From Veillonella sp. CHU740 (GTDB taxonomy: Bacteria > Bacillota > Negativicutes > Veillonellales > Veillonellaceae): a DNA stretch of 64,000 nt. A model generated the notes under the pieces. The model did not search any database. It was not told the DNA's origin and saw nothing but the letters and a program-made list of their open reading frames with translations. The position numbers were made by a program, and so were the translations under genes. The stretch spans positions 1 through 64,000 of the forward strand of contig NZ_RQVD01000006.1 of assembly GCF_003992055.1 (NCBI RefSeq). Direction: 5' to 3'. How positions within the stretch are numbered: position 1 is the stretch's first letter; each line of letters starts with the position of its first letter. Positions 23,880 through 33,160 of this stretch are shown here, in pieces.

Positions 23880-26435
23880 ATGCTAGAACGAGGATTTAGT
23901 AAACCAACAGAACGAATTGAAAAGTTAAGAAAAGTAATTATTGATGCTGTACCACAGGTCGAATCAGAACGTGCAGTTTTAATTACAGAATCTTACAAGG
24001 AAACCGAAGGTCAACCTACGATTATCCGTCGTGCAAAAGCTGTTGAAAAAATCTTTAACGAGTTGCCAGTTACAATCCGTGATAATGAACTTGTAGTTGG
24101 TTCTATTACAATCAACCCACGCTCCACAGAAATTTGCCCAGAGTTCTCCTATGATTGGGTAGAAAAAGAATTCCATACTATGCATAAACGTATGGCCGAT
24201 CCATTCGAAATTTCTGAAAAAGTACAACATGAATTGCATGAAGCTTTCAAATATTGGGAAGGCAAAACAACTCACTCTTTAGCCGATTCCTATATGGAAC
24301 CAGATACAAAAGACTGTATCGCTAATGGTGTATTCACAGTAGGTAACTACTTCTTCGGTGGTGTAGGCCACGTAAACGTAGACTACGGTAAAATCTTAGA
24401 AAAAGGTTTCCGCGGTGTATTAGAAGAAACAATTACAGCATTACATGCATTAGACGAAGATGATCCTAGCAGCATTAAGAAAAAACAATTCTACAATGCA
24501 GTTATTATCTCCTACAATGCAGCTATCCGATTCGCACATCGCTATGCTGAAAAAGCTCGTGAATTAGCAAGTCAAACATCTTGCCCAACTCGTAAAGCAG
24601 AGTTACAACAAATCGCTGCTAACTGTGATCGTGTACCTGAATTCGGTGCTCGTAACTTCTGGGAAGCATGTCAATCTTTCTGGTTCTTACAAATCATGGT
24701 TCAAATTGAGTCCAATGGTCACTCCATCTCCCCAGGCCGTTTCGACCAATACATGTATCCATACTTAAAAGATGATCCAATTGATCGTGTAAAAGCACAA
24801 GAATTAGTAGACTGCATCTGGGTTAAATTGAACGATATCAACAAAACTCGTGATGAAATCTCTGCACAAGCGTTTGCTGGTTATGCAGTATTCCAAAACC
24901 TTTGCGTAGGTGGTCAAGACTCTGAAGGTAAAGATGCAACAAACGAGGTATCTTACATGTGTATGGAAGCAGTAGCGCACGTTCGCTTGCCAGCTCCATC
25001 CTTCTCTGTACGTGTACATCAAAATGCTCCAATGGAATTCTTATATCGCGCTTGTGAAGTATCCCGTTTAGGCTATGGTGTTCCAGCATTCTACAATGAT
25101 GAAGTAATTATCTTAGCTCTTGTATCTCGTGGCGTAGCATTAAAAGACGCTCGTGACTACTGTATCATCGGTTGTGTTGAACCACAAGCGGGCCATCGTA
25201 CTGAGGGTTGGCATGATGCGGCATTCTTCAATATTGCAAAAGTTCTTGAAATTACACTTAACAACGGACGTTGTAAAGGCAAACAATTGGGACCTAAAAC
25301 TGGCGAGTTAGAAGAATTAGATACTATGGATAAATTGTTGGCAGCGTACCAACAACAAATGGAATACTTCGTTCGTCACTTAGCAAAAGCTGATAACGCA
25401 GTTGACTACGCTCACATGGAACGCGCTCCATTGCCATTCATGTCTGCTATGGTTGATGATTGTATCAAACGCGGTAAATCTTGCCAAGAAGGTGGGGCAA
25501 TCTATAACTTCACAGGCCCTCAAGCATTCGGTGTTGCTGATGCAGGTGACTCCTTATATGCAATCCAAAAAAATATTTTCGAAGACAAACGCTTTACATT
25601 AGCTGAATTGCGTGAAGCATTAGAAGCTAACTTCGGTTATAGCGATAGTGCGGCTCCAATCTGCACTCCTTCTATTCCAGAATCTACTTTAGATGAAGCT
25701 CAAATCTATGAAGCAGTTAAGAAAATCTTATCCTCCACAGGATCTATCGACATTGCTACATTAGAATCTCATTTGAAACAAGGTACTGGCACAGGTACAA
25801 GCTGTGGATGCAAATCCCAATCAGACCCTAGCAAATATGCGACTATCCGCAATATCTTGAAAAACACTGATTCCTTTGGTAATGATATTGAAGAAGTAGA
25901 CCAATTCGCATATCGTTGCGGTAAAATCTACTGTAATGAAGTGGATAAATATATGAACCCTCGTGGCGGTCAATTCCAAGCTGGTATCTACCCAGTATCC
26001 GCTAACGTATTGTTCGGTAAAGATGTAGCTGCATTACCAGATGGACGTTTAGCAACTGAACCATTGGCTGACGGTGTATCCCCTCGCCAAGGTAACGACG
26101 TAAACGGTCCTACAGCAGCTTCTAACTCCGTAGCAAAATTAGACCATGCACAAGCATCGAATGGTACATTATACAACCAAAAATTCACCCCAGCTGCAGT
26201 AGGTGGAGAACAAGGTTTGAAAAACTTCGTATCTATTATTAAGAGCTTCTTTGATAAAAAAGGTAGCCATGTTCAATTTAACGTTGTTGATAAACAAACA
26301 TTGATTGATGCTCAAGAACATCCAGAAGATAACCAAGACTTGATCGTTCGTGTAGCGGGCTACAGTGCTCACTTCGTAACATTAGCGAAAGAAGTACAAG
26401 ACGATATCATTAATCGTACAGAACATGAAATGTAG
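23880..26435 (+). CDS. BMC-associated glycyl radical dehydratase (probable 1,2-propanediol or glycerol dehydratase)
   Basis: This 851-residue glycyl radical enzyme has the active-site motif GCVEP with C432 and E434, and the radical loop RVAGYSA with G827. The GCxE motif marks the dehydratase/lyase group (glycerol, propanediol, choline, isethionate). Residue spacing up to C432 matches glycerol dehydratase, so there is no N-terminal targeting extension. Between C432 and G827 there are about 65 more residues than in glycerol dehydratase, placed at about 588-652. They include an amphipathic helix (605-618, DEAQIYEAVKKIL) and a CGC motif. The substrate is inferred as a diol from the aquaglyceroporin and PocR sensor downstream; choline cannot be excluded. 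AAGGAGG precedes the start. Confidence 0.88.
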   Translation: MLERGFSKPTERIEKLRKVIIDAVPQVESERAVLITESYKETEGQPTIIRRAKAVEKIFNELPVTIRDNELVVGSITINPRSTEICPEFSYDWVEKEFHTMHKRMADPFEISEKVQHELHEAFKYWEGKTTHSLADSYMEPDTKDCIANGVFTVGNYFFGGVGHVNVDYGKILEKGFRGVLEETITALHALDEDDPSSIKKKQFYNAVIISYNAAIRFAHRYAEKARELASQTSCPTRKAELQQIAANCDRVPEFGARNFWEACQSFWFLQIMVQIESNGHSISPGRFDQYMYPYLKDDPIDRVKAQELVDCIWVKLNDINKTRDEISAQAFAGYAVFQNLCVGGQDSEGKDATNEVSYMCMEAVAHVRLPAPSFSVRVHQNAPMEFLYRACEVSRLGYGVPAFYNDEVIILALVSRGVALKDARDYCIIGCVEPQAGHRTEGWHDAAFFNIAKVLEITLNNGRCKGKQLGPKTGELEELDTMDKLLAAYQQQMEYFVRHLAKADNAVDYAHMERAPLPFMSAMVDDCIKRGKSCQEGGAIYNFTGPQAFGVADAGDSLYAIQKNIFEDKRFTLAELREALEANFGYSDSAAPICTPSIPESTLDEAQIYEAVKKILSSTGSIDIATLESHLKQGTGTGTSCGCKSQSDPSKYATIRNILKNTDSFGNDIEEVDQFAYRCGKIYCNEVDKYMNPRGGQFQAGIYPVSANVLFGKDVAALPDGRLATEPLADGVSPRQGNDVNGPTAASNSVAKLDHAQASNGTLYNQKFTPAAVGGEQGLKNFVSIIKSFFDKKGSHVQFNVVDKQTLIDAQEHPEDNQDLIVRVAGYSAHFVTLAKEVQDDIINRTEHEM

Positions 26436-26461
26436 GTACATAATATAAAGGATAAGTTCGT

Positions 26462-27382
26462 ATGGAATCAGTAGATTATAGTGTACAAGGCACTGTATTT
26501 GATATTCAACGCTTTTCCATTCACGATGGACCAGGAATCCGGACAATCGTATTTTTGAAAGGCTGTCCATTACGATGTAAATGGTGTTCTAATCCAGAAT
26601 CACAGCAGTATTATCCTGAAGTAGTGTATCGAAAACAACTCTGTATTGGTTGTAAAGCTTGTCAGGCAGTTTGCCCTAAACGGGCCATTGCCGATAGCAA
26701 CCCGTACTGGATCGACCGTACACTCTGCGACAACTGTTCAGAGTGTACCATGGTCTGTCCGACCAGTGCCCTTTCCATGAAAGGTAAGTTGATGACCGTT
26801 GAACAAGTGGTGCGGGAATTGAAAAAAGATGCAACGCAGTATTTCCGCTCTAATGGCGGCATCACCTTATCTGGTGGAGAGGCATTGACACAACCAAAGT
26901 TTGCCAAAGAAATCTTTAAAGCTTGTAAAGCCCAAGGATGGCATACCGCAATAGAAACAGAAGGGTATTATGACACAAAGATTGTAGAAGAGGTTATGCC
27001 GTACATCGACTTAGTTCTACTAGATATCAAAAGCGTCAATCCAGAGCAACATAAAAAGTTCACTGGCGTTGATAACGCAAGAATCAAGGAGACGGCTAAA
27101 GTCATACAGTCTATTACAAATACAACAGTGCGTGTTCCTACGATTCCTGGGTTTAATGCGAGCGAAGAAGACATTCGTGGCATAGCAGAGTTTGTGAAGG
27201 AAAATATGCCTAATGTTCATGACATACACTTGTTGCCATATCACAATTATGGACAAGGGAAATATGAACTATTAGGACGTGAATATGAATTAGAAAATAC
27301 ACCAAAGATTCCAGAAGAAGAGATGGAAACGTATAAAAACATAGTAGAATCATATGGTTTAAACTGTATTATTGGTGGTTAG
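26462..27382 (+). CDS. Glycyl radical enzyme activating enzyme (radical SAM)
   Basis: This 306-residue radical SAM activase installs the glycyl radical on the enzyme encoded just upstream. The SAM cluster motif CX3CX2C is C35-PLR-C39-KW-C42, preceded by SIHDGPGIRTIVFLKGCPLRC. Two extra 4Fe-4S motifs follow, CIGCKACQAVCP from C61 and CDNCSECTMVCP about 30 residues later, typical of activases of this dehydratase group. SGGEALTQPKF is the SAM-binding GGE motif. It lies 26 bases after the dehydratase and 8 bases before the shell gene. Confidence 0.93.
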   Translation: MESVDYSVQGTVFDIQRFSIHDGPGIRTIVFLKGCPLRCKWCSNPESQQYYPEVVYRKQLCIGCKACQAVCPKRAIADSNPYWIDRTLCDNCSECTMVCPTSALSMKGKLMTVEQVVRELKKDATQYFRSNGGITLSGGEALTQPKFAKEIFKACKAQGWHTAIETEGYYDTKIVEEVMPYIDLVLLDIKSVNPEQHKKFTGVDNARIKETAKVIQSITNTTVRVPTIPGFNASEEDIRGIAEFVKENMPNVHDIHLLPYHNYGQGKYELLGREYELENTPKIPEEEMETYKNIVESYGLNCIIGG

Positions 27383-27390
27383 GAGGTACT

Positions 27391-28161
27391 ATGGATACAG
27401 CATTATTAGAAAAAGTGATGGGTCAAGTGTCAGAAGAACTTGGCATTAAAAAGCCGCAAGGTACAACAGCAGGATCCATCGGAGTTACTGAATTTGTAGG
27501 TACTGCAATGGGCGATACAATTGGTCTTGTGATTGCCAGTGTGGATCCATTATTAACAGAAACAATGGGATTGGGAAAATTTAAATCTATCGGTATTATC
27601 GGCGGTCGTGTAGGCGCAGGTCCTCAAATTATGGCTGTGGATGATGCGATCAAAGCAACTAATACTGAAATTATTACAGTAGAGTTGCCTCGCGATACTA
27701 AAGGTGGCGCAGGTCATGGTTCTTTAATCTATATCGGTGCTCATGATGTATCCGATGCTCGTCGAGCTGTTGAAATTGCATTAGAAGCTGTTCCAAAATA
27801 TTTTGGAGATGTATACGCTAATGATGCAGGTCACTTGGAATTCCAATACACAGCACGGGCAAGCTATTGTTTAGAAGCCGTATTCAATACTCCATTAGGT
27901 AGATCTTTTGGTATGGTATGTGCAGGTCCAGCAGCGATTGGTGCAGTGCTTGCGGATACAGCAGTGAAATCTGCCAATGTAGAAGTTGTTTCCTACGCAT
28001 CTCCTAAATCTGGGACAAGTTTCTCTAATGAAGTAATCTTAACATTCTCTGGAGATTCTGGTGCGGTTCGTCAAGCCGTGAAAGCAGCTCGTGAAGTGGG
28101 TATTAAATTGCTTGGTGCTTTAGGTGACACACCTACATCGAGTACAACACCATACATTTAA
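27391..28161 (+). CDS. pduB: PduB-like tandem-BMC trimeric shell protein
   Basis: This 256-residue BMC-T shell protein has two BMC domains (about 25-135 and 140-250; TEFVGTAMGDTIGLVIASVDPLL and YCLEAVFNTPLGRSFGMVCAGPAAIGAVLADTAVK). The N-terminal helix TALLEKVMGQVSEEL followed by a flexible segment resembles the N-terminal extension of PduB that ties cargo to the shell. The gene starts 8 bases after the activase with AGGAGG just upstream. A gated pore for larger metabolites is a family property rather than something seen here. Confidence 0.9.
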   Translation: MDTALLEKVMGQVSEELGIKKPQGTTAGSIGVTEFVGTAMGDTIGLVIASVDPLLTETMGLGKFKSIGIIGGRVGAGPQIMAVDDAIKATNTEIITVELPRDTKGGAGHGSLIYIGAHDVSDARRAVEIALEAVPKYFGDVYANDAGHLEFQYTARASYCLEAVFNTPLGRSFGMVCAGPAAIGAVLADTAVKSANVEVVSYASPKSGTSFSNEVILTFSGDSGAVRQAVKAAREVGIKLLGALGDTPTSSTTPYI

Positions 28162-28191
28162 TAGGTTAATATAGAAACATAGGAGGATATT

Positions 28192-28473
28192 ATGGTTTCA
28201 GATGCATTAGGAATGGTAGAAACAAAAGGTTTAGTAAGTGCGATTGAAGCAGCAGATGCTATGGTAAAAGCTGCTAACGTAAACTTAGTAGGTTATGAAA
28301 AAATTGGTTCTGGATTAGTAACAGTTATGGTTCGTGGTGATGTCGGTGCAGTAAAAGCAGCTGTTGAAGCTGGTGCAGTAGCAGCTCGTGCAGTAGGCGA
28401 AGTTGTATCCTTACATGTTATCCCTCGTCCTCACATCGATACAGAACGTATTATTCCAACTCTTAAAGCGTAA
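28192..28473 (+). CDS. PduA-like hexameric BMC shell protein
   Basis: This 93-residue single-domain BMC-H protein ([57 protein letters not shown]) forms the hexameric facets of the shell. It is nearly identical through most of its length to the BMC-H protein at 35802-36071, and differs in its C-terminal tail ([12 protein letters not shown]). The pore loop reads KIGSG, the form typical of PduA-type proteins that pass diols. AGGAGG precedes the start. Confidence 0.94.
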   Translation: MVSDALGMVETKGLVSAIEAADAMVKAANVNLVGYEKIGSGLVTVMVRGDVGAVKAAVEAGAVAARAVGEVVSLHVIPRPHIDTERIIPTLKA

Positions 28474-28529
28474 TGTAGCGTGGCATATGAGGCATCGTCC
28501 TTATATGCCACTACTTTAGAGGAGGCACT

Positions 28530-29063
28530 ATGAAAGATAGAGACCTATCTAGGCTCCTAGAAGACATGGTGGCACGTATTTTAGCAGAACAATCTCAAGA
28601 ACAAAATGTAAGAAAACTATATGTGGTTTTTGATGAACAGTGGCATCACGAAAATTATGCACTGGCGAATCAACTGACTACCTGTAATTTTACACAAGTT
28701 CATGCCATTGTTCCTAAGAACGGTGATCCAGACATGGAACGCCGAGTGAAAGAAATTCATCCTTTTCTTATGCAATATCCCTATGGAGAGGAACCAGCTT
28801 TCACAGAACACGATTGCATAGTATTACCTTATATAGGAAGAAATGATGTCATTCATATTGCGTTAGGCTATAGTCAATCGGATCTGTCGGAAGTGGTAAA
28901 GAAAGCTTTTACAGCAGGTGCTAGTATCTATGTACTACCAACATCCATAGAGCCTTTATCAGGAAAAGAACCAGGTCCCTACCAACAGATGGTGCAAGGG
29001 TACTATCAAAGAATATTTGAATTAGGGATACGATACATAGACCATATTCGTCATATGAATTGA
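28530..29063 (+). CDS. BMC-associated flavoprotein-like protein with targeting helix
   Basis: This 177-residue protein has an N-terminal amphipathic helix (DLSRLLEDMVARILAEQ), typical of encapsulation peptides, and a Rossmann-like domain. The segment DCIVLPYIGRNDVIHIALGYSQSDLSEVVKKAFTAGASIYVLP resembles the flavoprotein (Dfp/PF02441-like) family seen in several glycyl radical microcompartments. I infer it is luminal cargo, perhaps a redox or cofactor-salvage protein. The assignment is moderate because the FMN-binding residues cannot be confirmed by eye. Confidence 0.6.
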   Translation: MKDRDLSRLLEDMVARILAEQSQEQNVRKLYVVFDEQWHHENYALANQLTTCNFTQVHAIVPKNGDPDMERRVKEIHPFLMQYPYGEEPAFTEHDCIVLPYIGRNDVIHIALGYSQSDLSEVVKKAFTAGASIYVLPTSIEPLSGKEPGPYQQMVQGYYQRIFELGIRYIDHIRHMN

Positions 29064-29085
29064 GTCCTATGAGATAGGAGTAAGC

Positions 29086-29349
29086 ATGTATTTAGCAAAA
29101 GTGATTGGTAATGTTGTAGCAACGAAAAAAAGTGATACCCTATTAGGATATAAGCTGATGATTGTACAGCCTGTCGATGCATCGCTTTCGCCAGCTCATA
29201 GAGAACAAGTAGCAGCTGATTTTGTAGGAGCTGGTGTAGGTGAATATGTGCTAGTTGGAACGGGGTCTTCAGTACGTGTGGAAGAGAACCGAAAAGGAGC
29301 TACCATAGATTTAGCAATCATTGGTATTGTAGACTCTGTTGTTATTTAG
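29086..29349 (+). CDS. EutN/CcmL-type pentameric BMC vertex protein
   Basis: This 87-residue BMC-P protein caps the vertices of the polyhedral shell. The family fold is clear from MYLAKVIGNVVATKKSDTLLGYKLMIVQPVD, then ADFVGAGVGEYVLVGTGSSVR and the ending DLAIIGIVDSVVI. It is the only pentamer gene in the locus. It starts 22 bases after the flavoprotein gene and ends 14 bases before the first aldehyde dehydrogenase. Confidence 0.93.
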   Translation: MYLAKVIGNVVATKKSDTLLGYKLMIVQPVDASLSPAHREQVAADFVGAGVGEYVLVGTGSSVRVEENRKGATIDLAIIGIVDSVVI

Positions 29350-29363
29350 TAAGGAGGCAAAAT

Positions 29364-30686
29364 ATGGGAACCCAAGGGGGGATATTTTCCTCAGTAACAC
29401 AGGTTGTGCATGCATCAAAACAAGCATTTCACATCTATCAAAAGTTGAGCCTACGGGAACGGAAGCAATTGATTCAAGCCATCCGTGAAGGATTGCGAGG
29501 CTATTGTCTGGAATTTGCCACACTAGCTTGTGAAGAAACAGGTATGGGTAAAGCCGAAGATAAGGGGATTAAGATTAAACTTGCTTTGGAAGAAACGCCG
29601 GGCCCAGAAGACTTGATTACAGGAACTACGCAAGGGGAAAATGGAATTGTCTTAACAGAACCATTTCCATATGGTGTTGTATGTGCCATACATCCAAGTA
29701 CCAATCCTTGTGAAACGTTGATCAACAATACAATTAGTTTGTTGTCAGCAGGGAATGTAGTGATTCATTGTCCACATCCAAGAGCCATGGAGGTATCTAA
29801 ATATATTACGAAAGTGATGAACAAAATTATTTTAGATAAATTTGGCATATGTAACTTAATCACTACACCAGATAGTTGTTCCTTATCATATCTTAATGAA
29901 ATAATGAATCATCCTGATGTGGAATTGATTTTATCTACCGGTGGGTCAGATGCAGCTAGAAGTGCATTAGCCTGTGGTAAGAAAGTCATTTCAGCAGGTC
30001 CAGCGAACCCTACATTTGTGGTAGATGAAACGGCTGATATCGATCGGGCAGCGTATTGCATTCACAAAGGTGCATCCTTCGATCACAATATTACTTGTAC
30101 ATCGGAGAAAAATGTCATTATTGTGGGCTCTGTATTGCCAGCATTTCGAAAGGCCTTAGAAAGACTCAATGTGTATTATGTGGATTCAGTGGGAGAAATG
30201 TTGCAATTATCGAAAATTCTCTTGACTGAAGATATGGAAGTGAATCGTCAATATGGCGGTAAATCGGCAGATGAGATTTTAAAAGATGCAGGAATCCATA
30301 CGGATCGTTCCTATGATTTGATTGCTGTAGAAACTGTTAAAATTCATCCATTTGTGACACAGGAAATATTAGCTCCATTGATTACAGTGGTGAAAGCTAG
30401 TAATTTTGAAAGTGCCTTACAAATTGCTGTTGATGCAGAACAAGGTTATCACCATACAGCAGGTATTCATTCTCGCGATACGGAGCGTTTACGGCAAGCA
30501 GCAAAAGCTTTCCGAACTACAATCTTTGTCAAAAATGGATGTTCCTTAGATGGAATTGGTATCTGTGGCGTAGGAGCTACATCTTTCACGATTGCCAATG
30601 TCACTGGTGAAGGAGCCATAACGGCGAAAGATTTAGTCCGTCGCAGAAGATGTGTGTATGTAGAAACGCTATGTTCTTATACATAA
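29364..30686 (+). CDS. CoA-acylating aldehyde dehydrogenase without targeting helix
   Basis: This 440-residue protein of the PduP/EutE family converts an aldehyde to acyl-CoA with NAD+ and CoA. Family blocks are ICLHP-type CAIHPSTNPCETLINNTISLL, ILSTGGSDAARSAL and GASFDHNITCTSEKN with catalytic C245. Unlike the second aldehyde dehydrogenase at 33794 it has no N-terminal amphipathic peptide, starting directly in the catalytic fold. It is clearly diverged from that paralog, notably in the ITCTSEK segment where the usual form is PCIAEK. AAGGAGG precedes the start. It is the last gene before an internal control region. Confidence 0.88.
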   Translation: MGTQGGIFSSVTQVVHASKQAFHIYQKLSLRERKQLIQAIREGLRGYCLEFATLACEETGMGKAEDKGIKIKLALEETPGPEDLITGTTQGENGIVLTEPFPYGVVCAIHPSTNPCETLINNTISLLSAGNVVIHCPHPRAMEVSKYITKVMNKIILDKFGICNLITTPDSCSLSYLNEIMNHPDVELILSTGGSDAARSALACGKKVISAGPANPTFVVDETADIDRAAYCIHKGASFDHNITCTSEKNVIIVGSVLPAFRKALERLNVYYVDSVGEMLQLSKILLTEDMEVNRQYGGKSADEILKDAGIHTDRSYDLIAVETVKIHPFVTQEILAPLITVVKASNFESALQIAVDAEQGYHHTAGIHSRDTERLRQAAKAFRTTIFVKNGCSLDGIGICGVGATSFTIANVTGEGAITAKDLVRRRRCVYVETLCSYT

Positions 30687-30703
30687 TAACTATGATTAAA
30701 TTT

Positions 30704-30731
30704 CATGACAAAAATCATACTTTTTGACATG
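30704..30731. promoter_or_regulatory. 28-base dyad with TGACA direct repeats
   Basis: CATGACAAAAA (30704-30714), six bases, then TTTTTGACATG (30721-30731) pair at 10 of 11 positions. TGACA also recurs at 30706 and 30725, about two helical turns apart, as in AraC-type sites. It lies in the 118-base gap before the sensor gene, so autoregulation by the locus regulator is plausible. Confidence 0.4.
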
Positions 30732-30804
30732 GTTTTTGCAATTACTGTCGTATACTATAAGTAGAGATATTTTACGTATTGTATAGGAAAGGTAATAAAA
30801 AGGA

Positions 30805-32106
30805 ATGCCACGAAATACTTTGGAAGACAATCGAAACGAAGAATCAGGACTGGATATTATGACTGTCATAGGTCATGATTTATTGGAAGGGATCCAAGAA
30901 GCGGTTGCCAACGTGACAGGAATAGCTTTTGTGACAGTAGATTATAAAGGTGATGTATTAACAGAAGCAACACGGTTTTGCAACTATTGTAAGAAAATAA
31001 GAGATAACCCTACATCGTCATTATTGTGTAAGTTATCCGATGCATCAGGTGCAATTATTGCTGCCACTAATAAAGAGGTGAGCATTTATATTTGTCCTTG
31101 CGGACTTTTAGAAATTGCTATACCGATTATCGTGGATGGTCATTATTTAGGCGGATTTATTGGAGGACAGATTCTATGTGATGATGTACCAGATACAATA
31201 GTCCGGTTGAGTAAAAATATGGTACCTGGTGGAGCACAATTAGTGAACCAAGATATCGAAACTACGAATCCGGAAGAGTTAGCAGATATTAAGCGGTATA
31301 GCTATAATGAAGCGCTTTCTATCGCAAAACTAGTGGAGTTTATTATTAATCAACTTACGAATCATGAAATTGTATCGAATAGAAATAAACAAAAGAATTT
31401 AAATCGTATAGAAGCATTAGAAAAAGAAGTATTTGAAGCAGAAGATAAGATTTGCTGCTTACAAAGTGAGCTAGAAAAGTATAAGCGCTATGTAGATATG
31501 GTACGTAACTGTAAATTGCTTAGCGTAGTAGATAGCTTATCTGTAGTAGAAGAAGCAGAAAAAACGGAAGCAGCGATTCTGGATTATATTCATGTATTAG
31601 CACTTCATCATGATAGTCTATTTGAAACAAGTATTAAAGAGGAATGTTCGCGCATCGAATCTACAGTATCTCTCTTAAACTATCGTGAAGATTGCCACAT
31701 AGGCTGGCATATGGATGTAGATGAGAGCCTGTGGCACTACATGTTACCGTCCTATAGCGTATGGCAATATGTATATCAAGTGGCAGAAAGAGCACAACAA
31801 GAGGGGCATCCGAAGATTTCTATGAAACTACATGCAGAGCTCCAAGGTGATCAAGTATGTATTATTATAGAAGATGATACATTGCAGATTCACTCTGATG
31901 AAGTACTTGTACTACACAAATTACTACAAGATGTGACGAGGTTAATACATGGAGATACCATAGAGTCAACCTTATCTCCAACGAGTCAAGCTATTTTAAA
32001 ATTACATCAAACGTTTATAGAATACCATGGCACTTCTGCTAAAGTACATTGTTATCCATTGCCAAAGGGTGGGATACAGGTGATGTTATCCTATCCAGTA
32101 GAATAA
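30805..32106 (+). CDS. PocR-domain sensor with degenerate histidine-kinase-like domain
   Basis: This 433-residue protein begins with a PocR-type ligand domain (about 22-180; GIQEAVANVTGIAFVTVDYKGDVLTEATRFCNYCK, and CPCGLLEIAIPIIVDGHYLGGFIGGQIL). PocR in Salmonella answers to 1,2-propanediol. A coiled coil follows (about 190-232), then a region shaped like a LytS/YesM kinase. The NPHFLFN phospho-His box is missing, and the ATPase N-box (normally ENAIKHG-like) reads QVAERAQQ. It is probably an inactive kinase acting as a ligand-controlled partner of the response regulator 16 bases downstream. The start is uncertain: the ATG used has a weak site, and another ATG lies at 30859. Confidence 0.75.
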   Translation: MPRNTLEDNRNEESGLDIMTVIGHDLLEGIQEAVANVTGIAFVTVDYKGDVLTEATRFCNYCKKIRDNPTSSLLCKLSDASGAIIAATNKEVSIYICPCGLLEIAIPIIVDGHYLGGFIGGQILCDDVPDTIVRLSKNMVPGGAQLVNQDIETTNPEELADIKRYSYNEALSIAKLVEFIINQLTNHEIVSNRNKQKNLNRIEALEKEVFEAEDKICCLQSELEKYKRYVDMVRNCKLLSVVDSLSVVEEAEKTEAAILDYIHVLALHHDSLFETSIKEECSRIESTVSLLNYREDCHIGWHMDVDESLWHYMLPSYSVWQYVYQVAERAQQEGHPKISMKLHAELQGDQVCIIIEDDTLQIHSDEVLVLHKLLQDVTRLIHGDTIESTLSPTSQAILKLHQTFIEYHGTSAKVHCYPLPKGGIQVMLSYPVE

Positions 32107-32122
32107 GACAAGGAGGTATTTT

Positions 32123-33160
32123 GTGATGAAGATACTTTTGGTAGATACCGATAAGTTGCATATGAAAGCACTACAAAAACGAATTGCACTCCATATGCAA
32201 GCGGAGGTCATCTGCATTAGTACATATCAAGAAGTACTTTCCTTACCGAAGGAAGAAATAATTTCTGTCGCTTATATAGCAATGGATATTAGCCATCAAA
32301 AAGCAGGTGACATTATTCGACATATCTATTACACCTATCCAACATGCCGGATTGTGATGATGTTGAATAAAGAAACGCAAGCTGTTAACCAAATGACTAT
32401 GAAATATTCCGGAATTGGATATTTATATAAACCTTTTAGCTGGGATGATTTTTATAAATGGATTCCAGCAAAGGGGATGACTAAAGAAAAAGAGGTCACA
32501 GGGAAATCCCTAGATCTGTTGGACGGAATTGTACAAGGTTTTCAGCAAGGTGATTTTGAGGTAGCCTATGACAGATTATACCAAGTATGTCAGTATACAT
32601 ATGAACATAGTGATAGCCAGTCAATTGCCAGTGAACTATATGAACTAGTAGACCAGGTACAACACAAGGTCTTAGACACGCATGTATTGAAGTTACATAC
32701 GATGGTGTCAAAGATACAGTTGGAACCTGTACATACAAAATATGCAGAAGGACTCGGTATATGGACATTTAAAATTGTTGATTTCCTGTTTATGAAACTA
32801 TATCAAGGGAAACAAGAAATTTTACATACTGTTCTCTACTATATTCATACACATATACAAGAAGATATTTCTTTAAAAGATATAGTTGTTTCTTGTAATG
32901 TAAGCCAAGGCTACATTAGTCGTATATTCAAACATAAGTTAAATATGACAATTATGCAGTATATACACAAGAAAAAAATAAATTTAGCGAAGGAATATAT
33001 ACTTGGAACGGAAAAGAGCGGATCCTATATTGCTAACATATTGGGATATAGTGATGTGAGCTATTTTTGTAAAATTTTCAAAAAACATGAACATAAAACA
33101 ATCTCACAATATCGAGATCAAGTCATTAATGGATTGGTGGAAACCTATGAAACAATCTGA
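32123..33160 (+). CDS. Response regulator with AraC-type DNA-binding domain
   Basis: This is a 345-residue YesN-like regulator. The receiver domain (1-115) keeps the phospho-acceptor position D55 (IAMDIS) and K103 (LYKPF), while the N-terminal acidic pair reads VDTD. A helical middle part follows, then an AraC/XylS double HTH (about 238-338; DISLKDIVVSCNVSQGYISRIFKHKLNMTIMQYI and YIANILGYSDVSYFCKIFKKH). It forms a pair with the PocR sensor upstream and likely activates the microcompartment operon. AAGGAGG precedes the start. Its end overlaps the PduL gene by 14 bases. Confidence 0.88.
   Translation: MMKILLVDTDKLHMKALQKRIALHMQAEVICISTYQEVLSLPKEEIISVAYIAMDISHQKAGDIIRHIYYTYPTCRIVMMLNKETQAVNQMTMKYSGIGYLYKPFSWDDFYKWIPAKGMTKEKEVTGKSLDLLDGIVQGFQQGDFEVAYDRLYQVCQYTYEHSDSQSIASELYELVDQVQHKVLDTHVLKLHTMVSKIQLEPVHTKYAEGLGIWTFKIVDFLFMKLYQGKQEILHTVLYYIHTHIQEDISLKDIVVSCNVSQGYISRIFKHKLNMTIMQYIHKKKINLAKEYILGTEKSGSYIANILGYSDVSYFCKIFKKHEHKTISQYRDQVINGLVETYETI

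Noticed and set aside
23880-26435. Choline trimethylamine-lyase or isethionate lyase as the glycyl radical enzyme
   Set aside because: The GCVEP motif alone allows both, but the operon has an aquaglyceroporin and a PocR sensor and lacks recognisable choline or sulfonate transporters or sulfite-handling genes. Kept as a less likely option.
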